A stretch of DNA of 64,000 nucleotides. Source: Fremontodendron californicum. Its lineage: Eukaryota; Streptophyta; Magnoliopsida; Malvales; Malvaceae. The notes below the pieces were generated by a model, which had not been told where the DNA came from, searched no databases, and saw nothing but the letters and a program-made list of their open reading frames with translations. The stretch is taken from positions 39,706,814 through 39,770,813 of the forward strand of contig JAULJL010000002.1 in NCBI GenBank assembly GCA_030761205.1, given 5' to 3'. The position numbers were made by a program, and so were the translations under genes. The stretch's first letter is position 1. Each line of letters opens with the position of its first letter. Shown one piece after another: positions 24,074 to 36,221 of the stretch.

Positions 24074-25727
24074 TTTTTAAATTCGTATTAATAAAACTAG
24101 AGTATGGCATTGGCATGGTTGGATGGGTAAAAACCTTAGTAAAAATAAAATTAATTAGTGGATAGTTTATATGTATATAGATAAAAAAAAAATTAAAGAA
24201 ATGGGTAGTTTGTAAAGAAAATTTGGTAAATTTTTTTAAAATAAAAATTATATAAAAAATTAAAAATATATAAATACTTTTAATATGTTATTATTTGTTA
24301 TATTATTTTATTTAATTTTTTGTAATTTTTTCAATTGAGTTAATTTCACTTAATTAATAACATCAACTCAATCATATAAATAATGACATATATTTTTAAA
24401 AAATAAAATATGTGATGGTTTTTAATTTCACTTGTATTATTCATAACTAGATATATATACATGCTCACTCACGGTGGAAAAAAATATATATTTTAAAAGA
24501 AAAATAATTATATTAGTAATTTTTTAAAATAATAAATAGTTTTTTAAAAAATTAAATACTTTAATTTAAAAATATATATAATATAAAATTAATAAAATTT
24601 TTTATTTTTATTATATTAATATTTAATATTTAATTTTTAATTAAAATAATATCATTTAATTGGTGAGAACCATTCAACCAAATTTTTAATAATAGTACAT
24701 TATAAACGCTTTTAAAAAGTTTCAGATTTGAGTATCAAAGGATTAGAAATTAACAAAAATAGTACTACAAGTAGAGCAGTAGTGTAGTCCCATATGTTAC
24801 TTTCTTTGATTTTTAAATATTTAGGTCATCCTATGAAATATTAATGATTTTTTTTTTGGTTGAATGATTTATTTCCTTTCATAATAATCATAATCAACAA
24901 AAATGACATCATTCAATGCTATGTTTCAGTTTGAGTTTAAAAGTACTAACTACTAAGTACTAAAAATACTAGCAATAAATATTTATATAAAAAAATGAGA
25001 GAGAGAATATGTTATTGAAAAGTGTTTATCTGTTTTATAAAAATAAAACCCATCAAAAAGCATAAGCAAGTAGGTATTATTAGACTTGCTAATGGATCGA
25101 ATCGAATCGGATCACGATTCAATTTTTTCATATTTTTTTGTTCAGGTTTGGTAAGTTCGAATTTATTATTTATCAGATTAAAAAAATAATTTTTTTTTTT
25201 ATATTTTTATAATTAAAATTAAATTATTATAATAAAAGAATACAATTTCGAATCGGATCGGTCGAAATAAAAATATTTTATTTAAATTCAATTTAATACG
25301 GATCGAATCGAACGAACTTTCCTGACCCATGAACACAGGTACTATCTAGTAACGTATGCTTTGACTGCCATTGCCAAAGTTACTGTGAACTCTGAAGCCA
25401 GTTCTCAACTAAGATTTCCCCCAACATAAAAAGTGAATTTGCAAAACCTAACTAATCAATACTCTCTTCTTCCCCTTCTGTTCTTGCTTCAACTGGGATT
25501 AAATTCCTTTTCCTTCCCTTTGTTCAAAAGATTTCAGAGCGAAAGAAGATACAGCAATGGTGTTATATTGTCAAAGTTAATGTTTTTCCCCACATTCAAG
25601 TGAAAACAAACAAACTCAAACCCAAACTCACACCAAGTCCCCAGCTTCCTTCATCTTTCTTACCCCAAACACAAAAACCCTAACCCTTCAAAACCCAAAA
25701 TCTGGAAGTTGTTCCTTCCTCTTCTCA
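24074..25727. other. AT-rich intergenic DNA
   Basis: No gene was found. At 25090-25320 cgaatcg/ggatcg motifs in both orientations (gatcgaatcgaatcgg ... ggatcgaatcgaacg) bound an AT core and look like a small decayed element; no TSD could be fixed. The 5' leader of the next gene begins by about 25450. Confidence 0.45.
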
Positions 25728-27101
25728 ATGGATGAAACTTTGTTGCTGATGCTATCAAATCTCCTCCACCTCCACAATTCGCTTGACCCCACCACTTCCC
25801 TTCTTTCTCCTGCCTCCTCTTCCCCTCCTCCCACTTCCCCTTCCTCTCTCCTCTCCTCCTCCTCCTCTTCCCCTGCCCCTCTCCTCTTCTTCACCCTTGC
25901 CTCCCTCCTTTCCTTCCTCGCCACCTATTCTTCCAAGAAAGGACCCCAAAATTCTTCACCTTTGTCAAAGAAAAGAGAACCCAATGCCTCTCCTTCTCCT
26001 CCTCCTCCTCCTTCTTCTTCTTCCTCCCACTTCTCCGTCTCAGCTTTTCGTGCCCTCTCTACCGACCACATCTGGTCCCTGGACACCCCAATTCGTGACG
26101 CCCAATGGCGGTCCTTGTACGGACTTTCCTACCCCGTTTTCACCACCGTGGTTGAGAAGCTCAAGCCTTTTATTACCGCCTCAAATCTTTCCCTTCCCTG
26201 TGATTACGCCGTAGCCATGGTCCTTTCTCGTCTCTCCCATGGCTACTCAGCTAAAACCATCGCTTCACGCTCTTCTCTAGACCCTTACCTCGTTTCCAAA
26301 ATCACCAACATGGTGACTCGTCTCTTGGCAACTAAGCTCTACCCAGAGTTCATCAAGATCCCAGTTTCTCGCAGAAGATTGATTGAAACTACCCAGGGCT
26401 TTGGGGAACTTACTTCACTGCCCAACATTTGTGGAGCTATTGATGGGAACCCGATAAAGGTCCGTGGGTTGAAACTTGATAGGAATTTAATGAATTCTTA
26501 TAAATGCAAATACGGGTATGATTCAGTTTTGCTTCAGGTTGTTGCTGACCATAGAAAAATTTTCTGGGATGTTTGTGTTAAAGCTCCTGGTGGGGCAGAT
26601 GATGCTACTCATTTTAGGGATAGTTTGTTGTATAATAGGCTTACTTCAGGGGATATTGTTTGGGATAAGGTGATCAATGTGAGGGGTCATCATGTTAGGC
26701 CTTATATTATTGGAGATTGGTGTTATCCTCAATTATCATTTTTGATGACACCCTTTTCTCCAGATGGGGCTGGTACACCGGCACAAAATTTGTTTGACGG
26801 GATGCTGATGAAAGGGAGGTCTGTGGCGGTGGAAGCAATAGGGTTACTTAAAACTAGGTGGAAGATTCTTCAAGATTTGAATGTGGGACTTAATCATGCA
26901 CCGCAAACGATTGTCGCTTGTTGTGTGTTGCATAATTTGTGTCAGATTGCAAGAGAGCCTGAGCCTGAGATTCCGAAGGATCCCGATGAAACTGGGGCTC
27001 CCGCAAGGGTGCGTGAGAGTGAGAAGCAGTTTTATTATTTTGGGGAAAGTTTGAGGCAGGCATTGGCGGATGATTTGCACCAAAGACTTTCCTCCGGATA
27101 G
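25728..27101 (+). CDS. ALP1-like protein derived from a PIF/Harbinger transposase
   Basis: An intact single-exon frame of 457 residues. Residues 1-100 are low complexity (S, P, L). The nuclease-like domain (DDE_Tnp_4/HARBI1 type) covers about 150-425. It has a helix-turn-helix-like stretch LSHGYSAKTIASRSSL, then AIDG (D239), IIGDWCYP (D330) and AVEAIGLLKTRWKIL (E369). These acidic residues fall where the DDE triad is expected. There are no terminal inverted repeats or TSD around the gene. Its single-copy look and normal UTRs suggest a domesticated gene like Arabidopsis ALP1 rather than an active transposon. ALP1 binds Polycomb PRC2 and counters silencing (family knowledge). Whether this paralogue does so is not known. 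Confidence 0.85.
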   Translation: MDETLLLMLSNLLHLHNSLDPTTSLLSPASSSPPPTSPSSLLSSSSSSPAPLLFFTLASLLSFLATYSSKKGPQNSSPLSKKREPNASPSPPPPPSSSSSHFSVSAFRALSTDHIWSLDTPIRDAQWRSLYGLSYPVFTTVVEKLKPFITASNLSLPCDYAVAMVLSRLSHGYSAKTIASRSSLDPYLVSKITNMVTRLLATKLYPEFIKIPVSRRRLIETTQGFGELTSLPNICGAIDGNPIKVRGLKLDRNLMNSYKCKYGYDSVLLQVVADHRKIFWDVCVKAPGGADDATHFRDSLLYNRLTSGDIVWDKVINVRGHHVRPYIIGDWCYPQLSFLMTPFSPDGAGTPAQNLFDGMLMKGRSVAVEAIGLLKTRWKILQDLNVGLNHAPQTIVACCVLHNLCQIAREPEPEIPKDPDETGAPARVRESEKQFYYFGESLRQALADDLHQRLSSG

Positions 27102-28065
27102 GATATGCACTTTTTAGAAGAGGTTGATTTCTTTAACCTTGTCTTATCTGTAAGAACATGTTTTTGAGTAGTTCTAACATGGTTGAGATATCATGTGTGA
27201 TTTCACTCTCATTGTTTCTCATCCTTTTTAGTAAGCAATAGAAGTAGATTTTGTGGAGAAGTAAAAGTTGATATTTGATATGTAGGGACTTTATTATTAA
27301 CTGCTGCGGCAAAGGCAAACTAACCTGGTATAGAAAGTAGAAAATAAGAAAGTTCTGAGTTTAAGAAACTGGCAACGCAAAACTATTATTGCTCTTATTG
27401 ATTTCATCTTATAAAATTGAGTGCGGTGATGCTTTTCTTATTTTTGCTTGGTAAGTTATTATTTGCTTTGATGTACTATATATTCATAGTTGTGATTTGT
27501 GAATACCATTTTAAATTGACTCTATAGCATTTGATAGAAAGAATCTTTGTGTATTTCTCTGGAGTGTTAGTTTGGAGTTTGGACATATATTGATAGCAGT
27601 CTTGAAGTGTTTCCATCTGCATAGCTTTTATTCTCTTGTATCCTCCCTGTGCTGCTCTTGCCCTTGCTTTCTTTCTGTCTCTTGCTGTTTAGTATGAAAT
27701 GCTTTTTCGGCATAAATCTTTATGAGATGGGTCTGGTTGCTAATAGCACCATGTTATAAATCTCTCCGGTAAAGGAAATGTGTTAAGGAAGCTAAATTTA
27801 TGGCTCATTGTTAATTTCAATGATTTTCTTAGGACATTGGTCTTTTCTTTAATTGAAAGAAATTATCAATATCATAGTTGTGAGTGAAATATGACTACAT
27901 GAACCAACTAGATATCATTATTCGTATTTGAAGATTGACACAAAACCAAGAAAGCTATGCCTTTCAGCATGCTTCCTCCATAATGTCCTCTTTGTAAATA
28001 ATAATAACATGCATAGTCATAACTCATTACCATTTATGAAGGGTTCATGTCATGGGTTTATAGTT
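27102..28065. other. 3' flank and intergenic DNA
   Basis: No gene was found between the ALP1-like stop and the orphan frame at 28066. Confidence 0.5.
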
Positions 28066-28245
28066 CACTGTGGCTGTCCTCCCCCAGTATATGCAGTTTA
28101 GTCACTGTTTGGAAGGAGGCCATCCTTGCCTTGGACATTTCTGTAAGCACATTCAAAGCAGCATCCATGACCATGTTCCCTTTATGGTTTATCTCAACAA
28201 TTATTATATTACCCCATTCAGGTAAGCCAAACTATACATATATAT
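28066..28245 (-). other. Orphan open frame, possible terminal exon remnant
   Basis: On the minus strand, after an AG near 28246, about 59 codons stay open. They include NIIIVEINHKGNMVMDAALN, LTEMSKARMASFQTVT and the C-terminus LHILGEDSHSEL with a TAA. Composition and codons look protein-like and unlike the AT-rich surroundings. No partner exon or family was recognised. It could be the last exon of a lost gene or chance. Confidence 0.25.
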
Positions 28246-31200
28246 ATATATATATATATATATTACATTGTCATACCAATGCTATCTTTGCTGCCTTTCA
28301 AATTGTCCTATAACTTTCAAACTCCTCAAAGAATTAGCATAAAGTTGAAGCCTCATAATCTGAGCTGAAGCTGGATGTAGAAAGGAAGCGTCTCCCAAAG
28401 TTAAGAGAGATTTATCCATTTTTACAGTGCACCGATGCCACATCTCGTTGAATTGTATTTGACCAACATCCCTTGGGACTTCATTGTGCCTTCGCCAGGG
28501 CTCGATTGGATGGACGACGCAACAATTTCACAAACCCAAGGAAACTTAACTTCCCATCTGTATGCCTTATCCAGTCATTAAGAACAGCATGAACTGGAAT
28601 AGAGGGTCCAAGACCAAGTTCCTGAATAATTAATTAATTTTCACATAAAGATTATATCAATTAGTAAGTCTAATTTGTTTCAAGAACTACTAATTTCACA
28701 AGCTTTTGTCAGTTTAAAGTACTATAGAATGGCCACTTTAGATTGCATATGTACGATGATTCATTTTCTAATTTAGTATCATAACACAGATCGCAAGCTA
28801 TTATTTAGTATCTAAAAGAATTCCAAACTTACAGAAGCGAGTTCCTCGATTACAATAGCCCTGTTTCCGTCCTTCTCGAAAAGCTCATACGCACAGCGGG
28901 CATGTTGTTCCCAACGATCAAGTGCTTCAAGCTGATGGACACTTAATGCAGCTGCACAAAATTCTTCAAAATCCATTCTTCTGTATTGAAGTGCATTTAG
29001 CTGTCATGGAATGGAAATTAAATGAAAGGTACTTGGGATAAGCTACTTATCTATTGACGATATGGTCAAGGAATGGCTATATAAAGAAAGAATAACAACT
29101 GTGTTCATACTGAGAAAAGAAAATCAGGAATGTGTGAATCCTTCATTGCATCTGTTGCATTTTTCATCAGGGCCTGTTTGCAAGAAAACAGATAATCAGA
29201 ACAAGTGCATTATCTAACACTATTTCAACCCCTTTTTTCTTTTTTTTTGTTGGGGAGGGGGGGGGGGCGTGGGAGAGACTCACCGTCTTAATATTCTCCG
29301 AGGTTGTGCTACCATTTTTGGGCTCTAATAATGCAAATTGCTCTCAGGTAAAAGAGTTCATCCACAGTCAATGTCTTAGACAACGCCTGCAGGAAGGAAT
29401 GAATGAATTAATAAGATTGCTGAAGGTAACATAAAACGTAAAAACTGATGATTTCTATTAAGTAGAATGGGTGTATCAGATCCTTCTTCCACCAGAGAAT
29501 CATAAATGACATAACTAAGAAAAAGCACTCTCCAGACTTGATTTTAAAGGCTTATCTCTTAGTAGCAAAATAAACCTTTTAAAAGCTCTTTGATTCTCCA
29601 GGGCCTTTGTGGAGTACATCATTCGGTAAACGACATGCATAGCAGCATAAGAGATCATTTACAGCTTCTTACATCACACTAACAGGTTTCATTTAGGCAT
29701 CAAGTCTTCAATGAGTCATGCTTTATCTAATTCACATTACAAATTACTGAGAGAATGAAGTAATAATGAGTGAAGAAAAATCAAAGTTGATTGTTCCATA
29801 AGCAAGGTGGTCACAAGACCAGGTACTACATAGTGGGATAGGTAAAGTGCAAGAAGAAGAGAATTTTATCCCATTAGCATACACACCTTTAAAGCAGCCT
29901 TCCGCAAAGTTGACGATCGCATATATGCCTTCATAAGCCTAAATACTAAAATATCGAGTGGGACCTTAACATCATTATGATTCTGAATCCAAGGATGACC
30001 TGTGAACAGAAGACTAAGGTCGTTACTCTAGCCCAATGATGTTAACAACCTAACATTATGAGTAAAAATTATGCACGCACTCAGAGCCTGAGCTGCTGTC
30101 ATTCTTTTCCTGGGGTCCTTATTCAAAAGGCGCTTAACAAAGTCCTTAACTTCTGAAGACAAGGAAGGCCAAGGTGCTTCGTTAAAATTCGGATCAGCTT
30201 TTAGGACTGCTCGAAAAATTCCAGACTCAGTCCTAGCCCAAAATGGACGACTACCACATAAAAGAATATATGCTATCACGCCTATACTCCAAACATCAGC
30301 TTCCGTACTATATGATCTATGTAGAACTTCGGGGGCCACATAGTATGCACTTCCCACAATGTCATTAAGTCTTTCATCTGGAAAAACCATAAGCATTAGA
30401 AATTTACAAGAATCCCCAAGGTTGAGCAGGAGGAAGCTGAGTGAGCAGAGTAAAAACCTGGTCTGACAAAATCTGACAAGCCAAAGTCTGGCCTTAAGCA
30501 GAGAGTTCTCCTCCTTAGACGTATATAGAAAGTTCTGGCCCAGAAAAGTGCTAAGTTTAGATTTTTCAATATGGAAAAAAACACATAAAAGGTCATAAAT
30601 TATTTACACAATATCTACCACAGAAAGATGGCAACAGACTCAGTCATGATGATGTAGCATGAGAAATGTCCTACAACTTTTATCAGGTCAATTTTCAGTA
30701 TAGGGAATCGTCAAACATAACTCCCATTACATCTCTGTGTTATTCTTTGTGTTTATAGAAAACTATCCAGCATGTCTTTTGGGGATCACTACCAAGTCAT
30801 GCATTTATGCTTTTAACTAGTGAGTAAGAAAAAAGAGAATTCGCTCCACCTCTGGTTTAAGATCTCGATGCACCACACCCTGAAGATGACAAAAAGCAAC
30901 AAAATTTAGTATCTGTATCATTACAGCCTTTGCATCATCTTCTGAGTATTTTCCGCCCTACCAGCATAATAGACCTTCACGTTAGAGGCTACAATTAGGT
31001 AGATATGAGAGCTACAATAAACAATTCTCAAAATTTGAGCTATCTATTACAATAATGATCACCTTGCAAGTAAGAAATGCCAACTGCCAGATCAAATTTC
31101 CTTCTCCTAACTCATAAGATCTTTGACCTGACTGGTCATGAATCATGAATCATCTTATGTTTGGCATAACTCAGTTGGAAACAACTCTAATCATGAATCG

Positions 31201-31517
31201 TCTTATATTTGGTATAAACCGAAGCATAAGAATGAAATGATAGTACAATGTTTCTCTCTGCCTTTTAAAGGTTCAAAACAATGCTTCAAGGTCAATTGAC
31301 CACATAAAAATTAGGGTCCAATGATGTACCAAATCCAGATAATGGTGTGCAATCCAACTACAACCATTTGTTTTTTCAGCTTGGTTGCAAGTATAAGCTG
31401 GTAAAAGACAATAAGGTATTAGTTGACTGGTTCTAAATGACTCGATGAAAATTACAGGCCCAAAGTTAAGACCCCAATTGAGACCACGATCTTTTCAATA
31501 ATTCAGTCTATTCATAA

Positions 31518-31962
31518 CCATTGGATAGTGGTGCTTCAATAGCAGCTCTCAATTCTGTGACCTTTATTGATGATTACTCTAGATATGTCTGGGTTTATAC
31601 TATGAAGCACAAAGATGAAGTTCTAGATATCTTCGTAAAATGGAAGAAGATGATCGAAACCCAGAGCGGGAGAAAGCTCAAGAGACTAAGATCTGACAAC
31701 GGTGGAGAATACAAGTCAGATCCACTGAAGGAAATCTGTCAGAATGATGGGATAATCCGACACTTCACAGTTCCTAGCACTCCCCAGTAGAATGGAGTTG
31801 CAGAAAGGATGAACCGAACTTTGGTTGATAAAGTTCGCTGCATGTTATCCCAGTCGGGCTTGAGCAAAGCATTTTGGGCGGAGGCTTTATTGTACGCCTC
31901 CCACATTATCAACAGACTACCCTCCACTGCAATTGATGGGAAAACTCCCATAGAGGTGTTGA
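31518..31962 (+). mobile_element. Copia integrase fragment
   Basis: A protease-like LDSGAS motif (31521) is fused to integrase core sequence: FIDDYSRYVWVY, RSDNGGEY and, after an in-frame TAG at 31788-31790, NGVAERMNRTL. These carry the D, D and E positions of the catalytic triad. It ends abruptly inside GKTPIEV, where a reversed LTR begins (about 31962). It is a dead piece of the Copia element found at 32-36.5 kb. Confidence 0.8.
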
Positions 31963-32271
31963 ACTCACAACTCAACAATACCAGAAAACTCTAATAGACT
32001 TAGAGAATTTGCTTAACTCTTAAACTCTCACATTTTTCTCTCTCACTCTACATGGCCTTTTATAGGCACCATATATGGTGTGAACACATAGTTAGTGGCA
32101 AACAAAGTAGCCACCATCCACCAACTATTATGGTGGGAACACATAGCTAGTGGCAAAAAAAGTAGCCACCATCCACCAACTATCATGGTGGGAGCCCCCA
32201 TGGTTGGTGGCTATGGTGGAAGCTTCCTTGGTTGGTGGTAAGCCACCTTTGGTGACTTTGAGCCAATATTC
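31962..32271 (-). mobile_element. Truncated Copia LTR, reversed
   Basis: Matches the first ~320 bases of the plus-strand LTR at 35210 but lacks its last ~180 bases. It abuts the integrase fragment on one side and the polypurine-like aaggtggagat upstream of it on the minus strand. It is the outer part of the left arm of the inverted repeat. Confidence 0.85.
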
Positions 32272-32347
32272 AACAATCTCCACCTTGGCGAGAATCCACA
32301 GAGAGAATTCACTGATCAGAGCTTCCTCCATTCCTCCTTCAGATGCT

Positions 32348-34219
32348 TTAAACTCGAGAGACATTGATCAAGTCCAAACAATGTTGAAACTTGATCCGAG
32401 AAACTATTTTGGTTAGCATATCTGCGGGATTATCTGCAGTCCCGATCTTCTGTAGTAGAATGTTTCCTTCATCTACTATTTCTCGGATAAAGTGATAGCG
32501 AACATCAATATGCTTGGTCCGACTGTGATGAACTTGGTTCTTAGCTAGGCAAATGGCACTCTGACTATCGCAGAAAACATCTACATTTTCCTGTGCTATC
32601 CCGAAATCATCAATCAATCCTTGAAGCCAAATTGCTTCCTTGAAAGCTTCCGTTACAGCCATGTACTCTGCTTCTGTTGTAGACAGAGCTACCGTTGACT
32701 GTAAAGTTGATCTCCAACTTACTGGTCCTCTTGTTATGGTGAACACATAACCAGTAGTTGAACGACGCTTATCAAGATCTCCAGCATAGTCTGAATCCAC
32801 ATATCCGATAAGATGCTTGCCAATAGTTTTACTTCTCTCGAATTTTAAGCCTGTTTCCACAGTACCATGAATGTACTGTAGAATCCATTTCACAGCTTGC
32901 CAATGGCCTTTACCAGGATTATGCATGTACCGGCTTACCATACTGACAGCATGTGAAATATCAGGTCTCGTACACACCATTGCATACATTAGGGCACCTA
33001 CTGCATTGGCATATGGAACATGATCCATCTGTCTCTTCTCACCATCTGTACTTGGTGACATCAATGCACTGAGTTTGAAATGTGCCGCCAAAGGAGTACT
33101 TACAGATTTGGTCTTATCATTAATGCCAAATCTCTGAAGTACTTTGCTCAGATACTGAGCCTGGGTTAATTTGATCACACCATTTTTTCTATCTCTGCTG
33201 ATTTCCATCCCAAGAATTTTCTTGGCTTCTCCAAGATCCTTCATCTCGAACTCTGAGCTCAGTTGAGCCTTCAGCCTGTCGATCTCCACCTTGCTTATAG
33301 ATGCGATTAACATATCATCAACATATAAAAGCAAGTAGATAAATGATTCATTTTGGAGTTTCCGAAAATAAACACAGTGATCAAATTGACTGCGTGTGTA
33401 CTTCTGATCCAACATAAAAGTGTCAAACCGCTTGTACCACTGTCGCGGTGACTGCTTCAAACCGTATAGAGACCTGTTCAACTTACATGCCCAATCTTCA
33501 TGACCGGGGACTCTAAAACCATCTGGTTGAGTCATATAAATTTCCTCCTCTAATGAACCATGGAGGAATGCAGTTTTTACATCAAGTTGAACTAACTCTA
33601 GGTCATACTGTGCTACTAAAGCCAATAAGATCCGAATAGATGCATGCTTAACAACAGGTGAAAATACCTCATTGTAGTCTATTCCTTCTTTTTGAGCGTA
33701 ACCTTTGGCTACCAGTCTGGCTTTGTATCTGATGCTGTCTTTGCCAGTAGCACCCTCCTTTTCGGCAAAGACCCATTTGCACCCAATTGTTCTTTTGAGT
33801 GTTGGAAGTGGAACCAACTTCCAAGTCTGATTCTGATGAAGTGATGTCATCTCTTCATCCATCGCCTCCTTCCACTGGGCATGCTCTGGGCTGTTTACAG
33901 CTTCTTTGTAATTGATCGGGACATCATCATCAATTACTGGAAGGGCGAATGCCACCATGTCTGTGTACCGAGCAGGTTTTCGAATATGTCTTTTCGGTCT
34001 GCTGGTGGCAATAGATTCAGGTTGCTGAAAGATTTCCGGTGATGACTCCTCCACTTCAGTTAAGGTGTCATCAGATTCTAGTTCAGATTCTAGTTCAGAT
34101 TCATCGAAATTTTGACCAGCATCTTCAGATTCAAACTCCACCTGCTTTAGAGAATCATGGTTCTCATTCTCTGGAGTTGACAGTTTCAGCATTACAAATT
34201 CGTCAAAGGTAACATCTTG
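32348..34219 (-). mobile_element. Copia reverse transcriptase/RNase H, reversed, open frame
   Basis: An uninterrupted frame of more than 600 codons on the minus strand. Markers in order: DVTFDE at the truncated start, acidic linker, RPKRHIRKPARYTD, AMDEEMTSLHQNQTW, RYKARLVAKGYAQKEGIDY, QLDVKTAFLHG, YGLKQSPRQWYKRF, YVDDM (catalytic), then RNase H (GYVDSDYAGDLDKRRSTTGY, STTEAEYMA, CDSQSAICLAKN, RTKHIDVRYHFIRE) and end LINVSRV. It resembles the Tork/Tnt1 lineage of Copia. It lacks gag, protease and integrase in cis and begins at a rearrangement point near 34220. Confidence 0.88.
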
Positions 34220-34230
34220 GAGAATCAACA

Positions 34231-35209
34231 AGAGTTCGAGATGAAGGATCTTGGAGAAACCAAGAAAATTCTTGGGATGGAAATCAGCAGAGATAGAAAA
34301 AATGGTGTGATCAAATTAACCCAGGCTCAGTATCTGAGCAAAGTACTTCAGAGATTTGGCATTAATGATAAGACCAAATCTGTAAGTACTCCTTTGGCGG
34401 CACATTTCAAACTCAGTGCATTGATGTCACCAAGTACAGATGGTGAGAAGAGACAGATGGATCATGTTCCATATGCCAATGCAGTAGGTGCCCTAATGTA
34501 TGCAATGGTGTGTACGAGACCTGATATTTCACATGCTGTCAGTATGGTAAGCCGGTACATGCATAATCCTGGTAAAGGCCATTGGCAAGCTGTGAAATGG
34601 ATTCTACGGTACATTCATGGTACTGTGGAAACAGGCTTAAAATTCGAGAGAAGTAAAACTATTGGCAAGCATCTTATCGGATATGTGGATTCAGACTATG
34701 CTGGAGATCTTGATAAGCGTCGTTCAACTACTGGTTATGTGTTCACCATAACAAGAGGACCAGTAAGTTGGAGATCAACTTTACAGTCAACGGTAGCTCT
34801 GTCTACAACAGAAGCAGAGTACATGGCTGTAACGGAAGCTTTCAAGGAAGCAATTTGGCTTCAAGGATTGATTGATGATTTCGGGATAGCACAGGAAAAG
34901 GTAGATGTTTTCTGCGATAGTCAGAGTGCCATTTGCCTAGCTAAGAACCAAGTTCATCACAGTCGGACCAAGCATATTGATGTTCGCTATCACTTTATCC
35001 GAGAAATAGTAGATGAAGGAAACATTCTACTACAGAAGATCGGGACTGCAGATAATCCCGCAGATATGCTAACCAAAATAGTTTCTCGGATCAAGTTTCA
35101 ACATTGTTTGGACTTGATCAATGTCTCTCGAGTTTAAAGCATCTGAAGGAGGAATGGAGGAAGCTCTGATCAGTGAATTCTCTCTGTGGATTCTCGCCAA
35201 GGTGGAGAT
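34231..35209 (+). mobile_element. Copia RT-C-terminus/RNase H, second copy in plus orientation
   Basis: The frame from 34217 to 35137 repeats the C-terminal third of the minus-strand frame almost residue for residue (EFEMKDLGE through LINVSRV). Only a handful of changes were noticed, such as E to T in DLGEAKK and Q to R in ILQYIHG. It continues through the polypurine-like aaggtggagat into a full LTR at 35210. Together with 31962-33254 it forms a 1.3-kb inverted repeat around a ~976-base loop. Confidence 0.85.
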
Positions 35210-35706
35210 TGTTGAATATTGGCTCAAAGTCACCAAAGGTGGCTTACCACCAACCAAGGAAGCTTCCACCATAGCCACCAACCATGGGGGCTCCCACCAT
35301 GATAGTTGGTGGATGGTGGCTACTTTTTTTGCCACTAGCTATGTGTTCCCACCATAATAGTTGGTGGATGGTGGCTACTTTGTTTGCCACTAACTATGTG
35401 TTCACACCATGGATGGTGCCTATAAAAGGCCATGTAGAGTGAGAGAGAAAAATGTGTGAGTGAGAGTTTAAGAGTTAAGTAAATTCTCTAAGTCTATTAG
35501 AGTTTTCTGGTATTGTTGAGTTGTGAGTTCAGTGCTAGCATAGCACCTTGAATTCTGTATATGTTTGTACTCTATCTCCATTAATACAAAGCTTCAATCT
35601 CCTCCTCCCGTGGATGTAAGCACACTTGCTGAACCACGTAAAATATCTGTGTTTCTTTTGTGTGTTTTTTTCGGTTTTAGTAATCTCGATTTAGTTCCGC
35701 ACAACA
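35210..35706 (+). mobile_element. Copia LTR, complete (first of a head-to-tail pair)
   Basis: 497 bases from tgttgaatattgg to ccgcacaaca. U3 holds a 55-bp near-direct repeat (from 35293 and 35348, ccaccat.atagttggtggatgg) and a TATA box, tataaaagg, at 35421. It is preceded by the polypurine-like tract. Only aat separates it from the next LTR. Confidence 0.88.
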
Positions 35707-35709
35707 AAT

Positions 35710-36206
35710 TGTTGAATATTGGCTCAAAGTCACCAAAGGTGGCTTACCACCAACCAAGGAAGCTTCCACCATAGCCACCAACCATGGGGGCTCCCACCAT
35801 GATAGTTGGTGGATGGTGACTACTTTGTTTGCCACTAGCTATGTGTTCCCACCATAATAGTTGGTGGATGGTGGCTACTTTGTTTGCCACTAACTATGTG
35901 TTCACACCATGGATGGTGCCTATAAAAGGCCATGTAGAGTGAGAGAGAAAAATGTGTGAGTGAGAGTTTAAGAGTTAAGCAAATTCTCTAAGTCTATTAG
36001 AGTTTTCTGGTATTGTTGAGTTGTGAGTTCAGTGCTAGCATAGCACCTTGAATTCTGTATATGTTTGTACTCTATCTCCATTAATACAAAGCTTCAAGCT
36101 CCTACTCCCGTGGATGTAAGCACACTTGCTGAACCACGTAAAATATCTGTGTTTCTTTTGTGTGTTTTTTTCGGTTTTAGTAATCTCGATTTAGTTCCGC
36201 ACAACA
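35710..36206 (+). mobile_element. Copia LTR, complete (second of the pair)
   Basis: 497 bases, the same ends as the LTR at 35210, and only a few substitutions apart from it. It is followed by aat and a primer-binding site, so it has the context of a 5' LTR, whereas the first copy has the context of a 3' LTR. Confidence 0.88.
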
Positions 36207-36209
36207 AAT

Positions 36210-36221
36210 TGGTATCAGAGC
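36210..36221 (+). promoter_or_regulatory. Primer-binding site, initiator-Met tRNA type
   Basis: tggtatcagagc is the usual Copia PBS complementary to the 3' end of the initiator methionine tRNA. It lies three bases (aat) after the LTR end. Confidence 0.85.

Noticed and set aside
25688..26214. Frames overlapping the ALP1-like gene start
   Set aside because: They are shadows of the low-complexity S/P/L-coding region.
34217..35137. A second, independent retrotransposon gene
   Set aside because: It is the inverted-repeat copy of the minus-strand RT/RNase H at 32348-34219, not another family.
35069..35357. Short frames at 32128-32416, 35069-35357 and 36215-36448
   Set aside because: They are antisense or LTR/PBS readings of the Copia copies and repeat with them.
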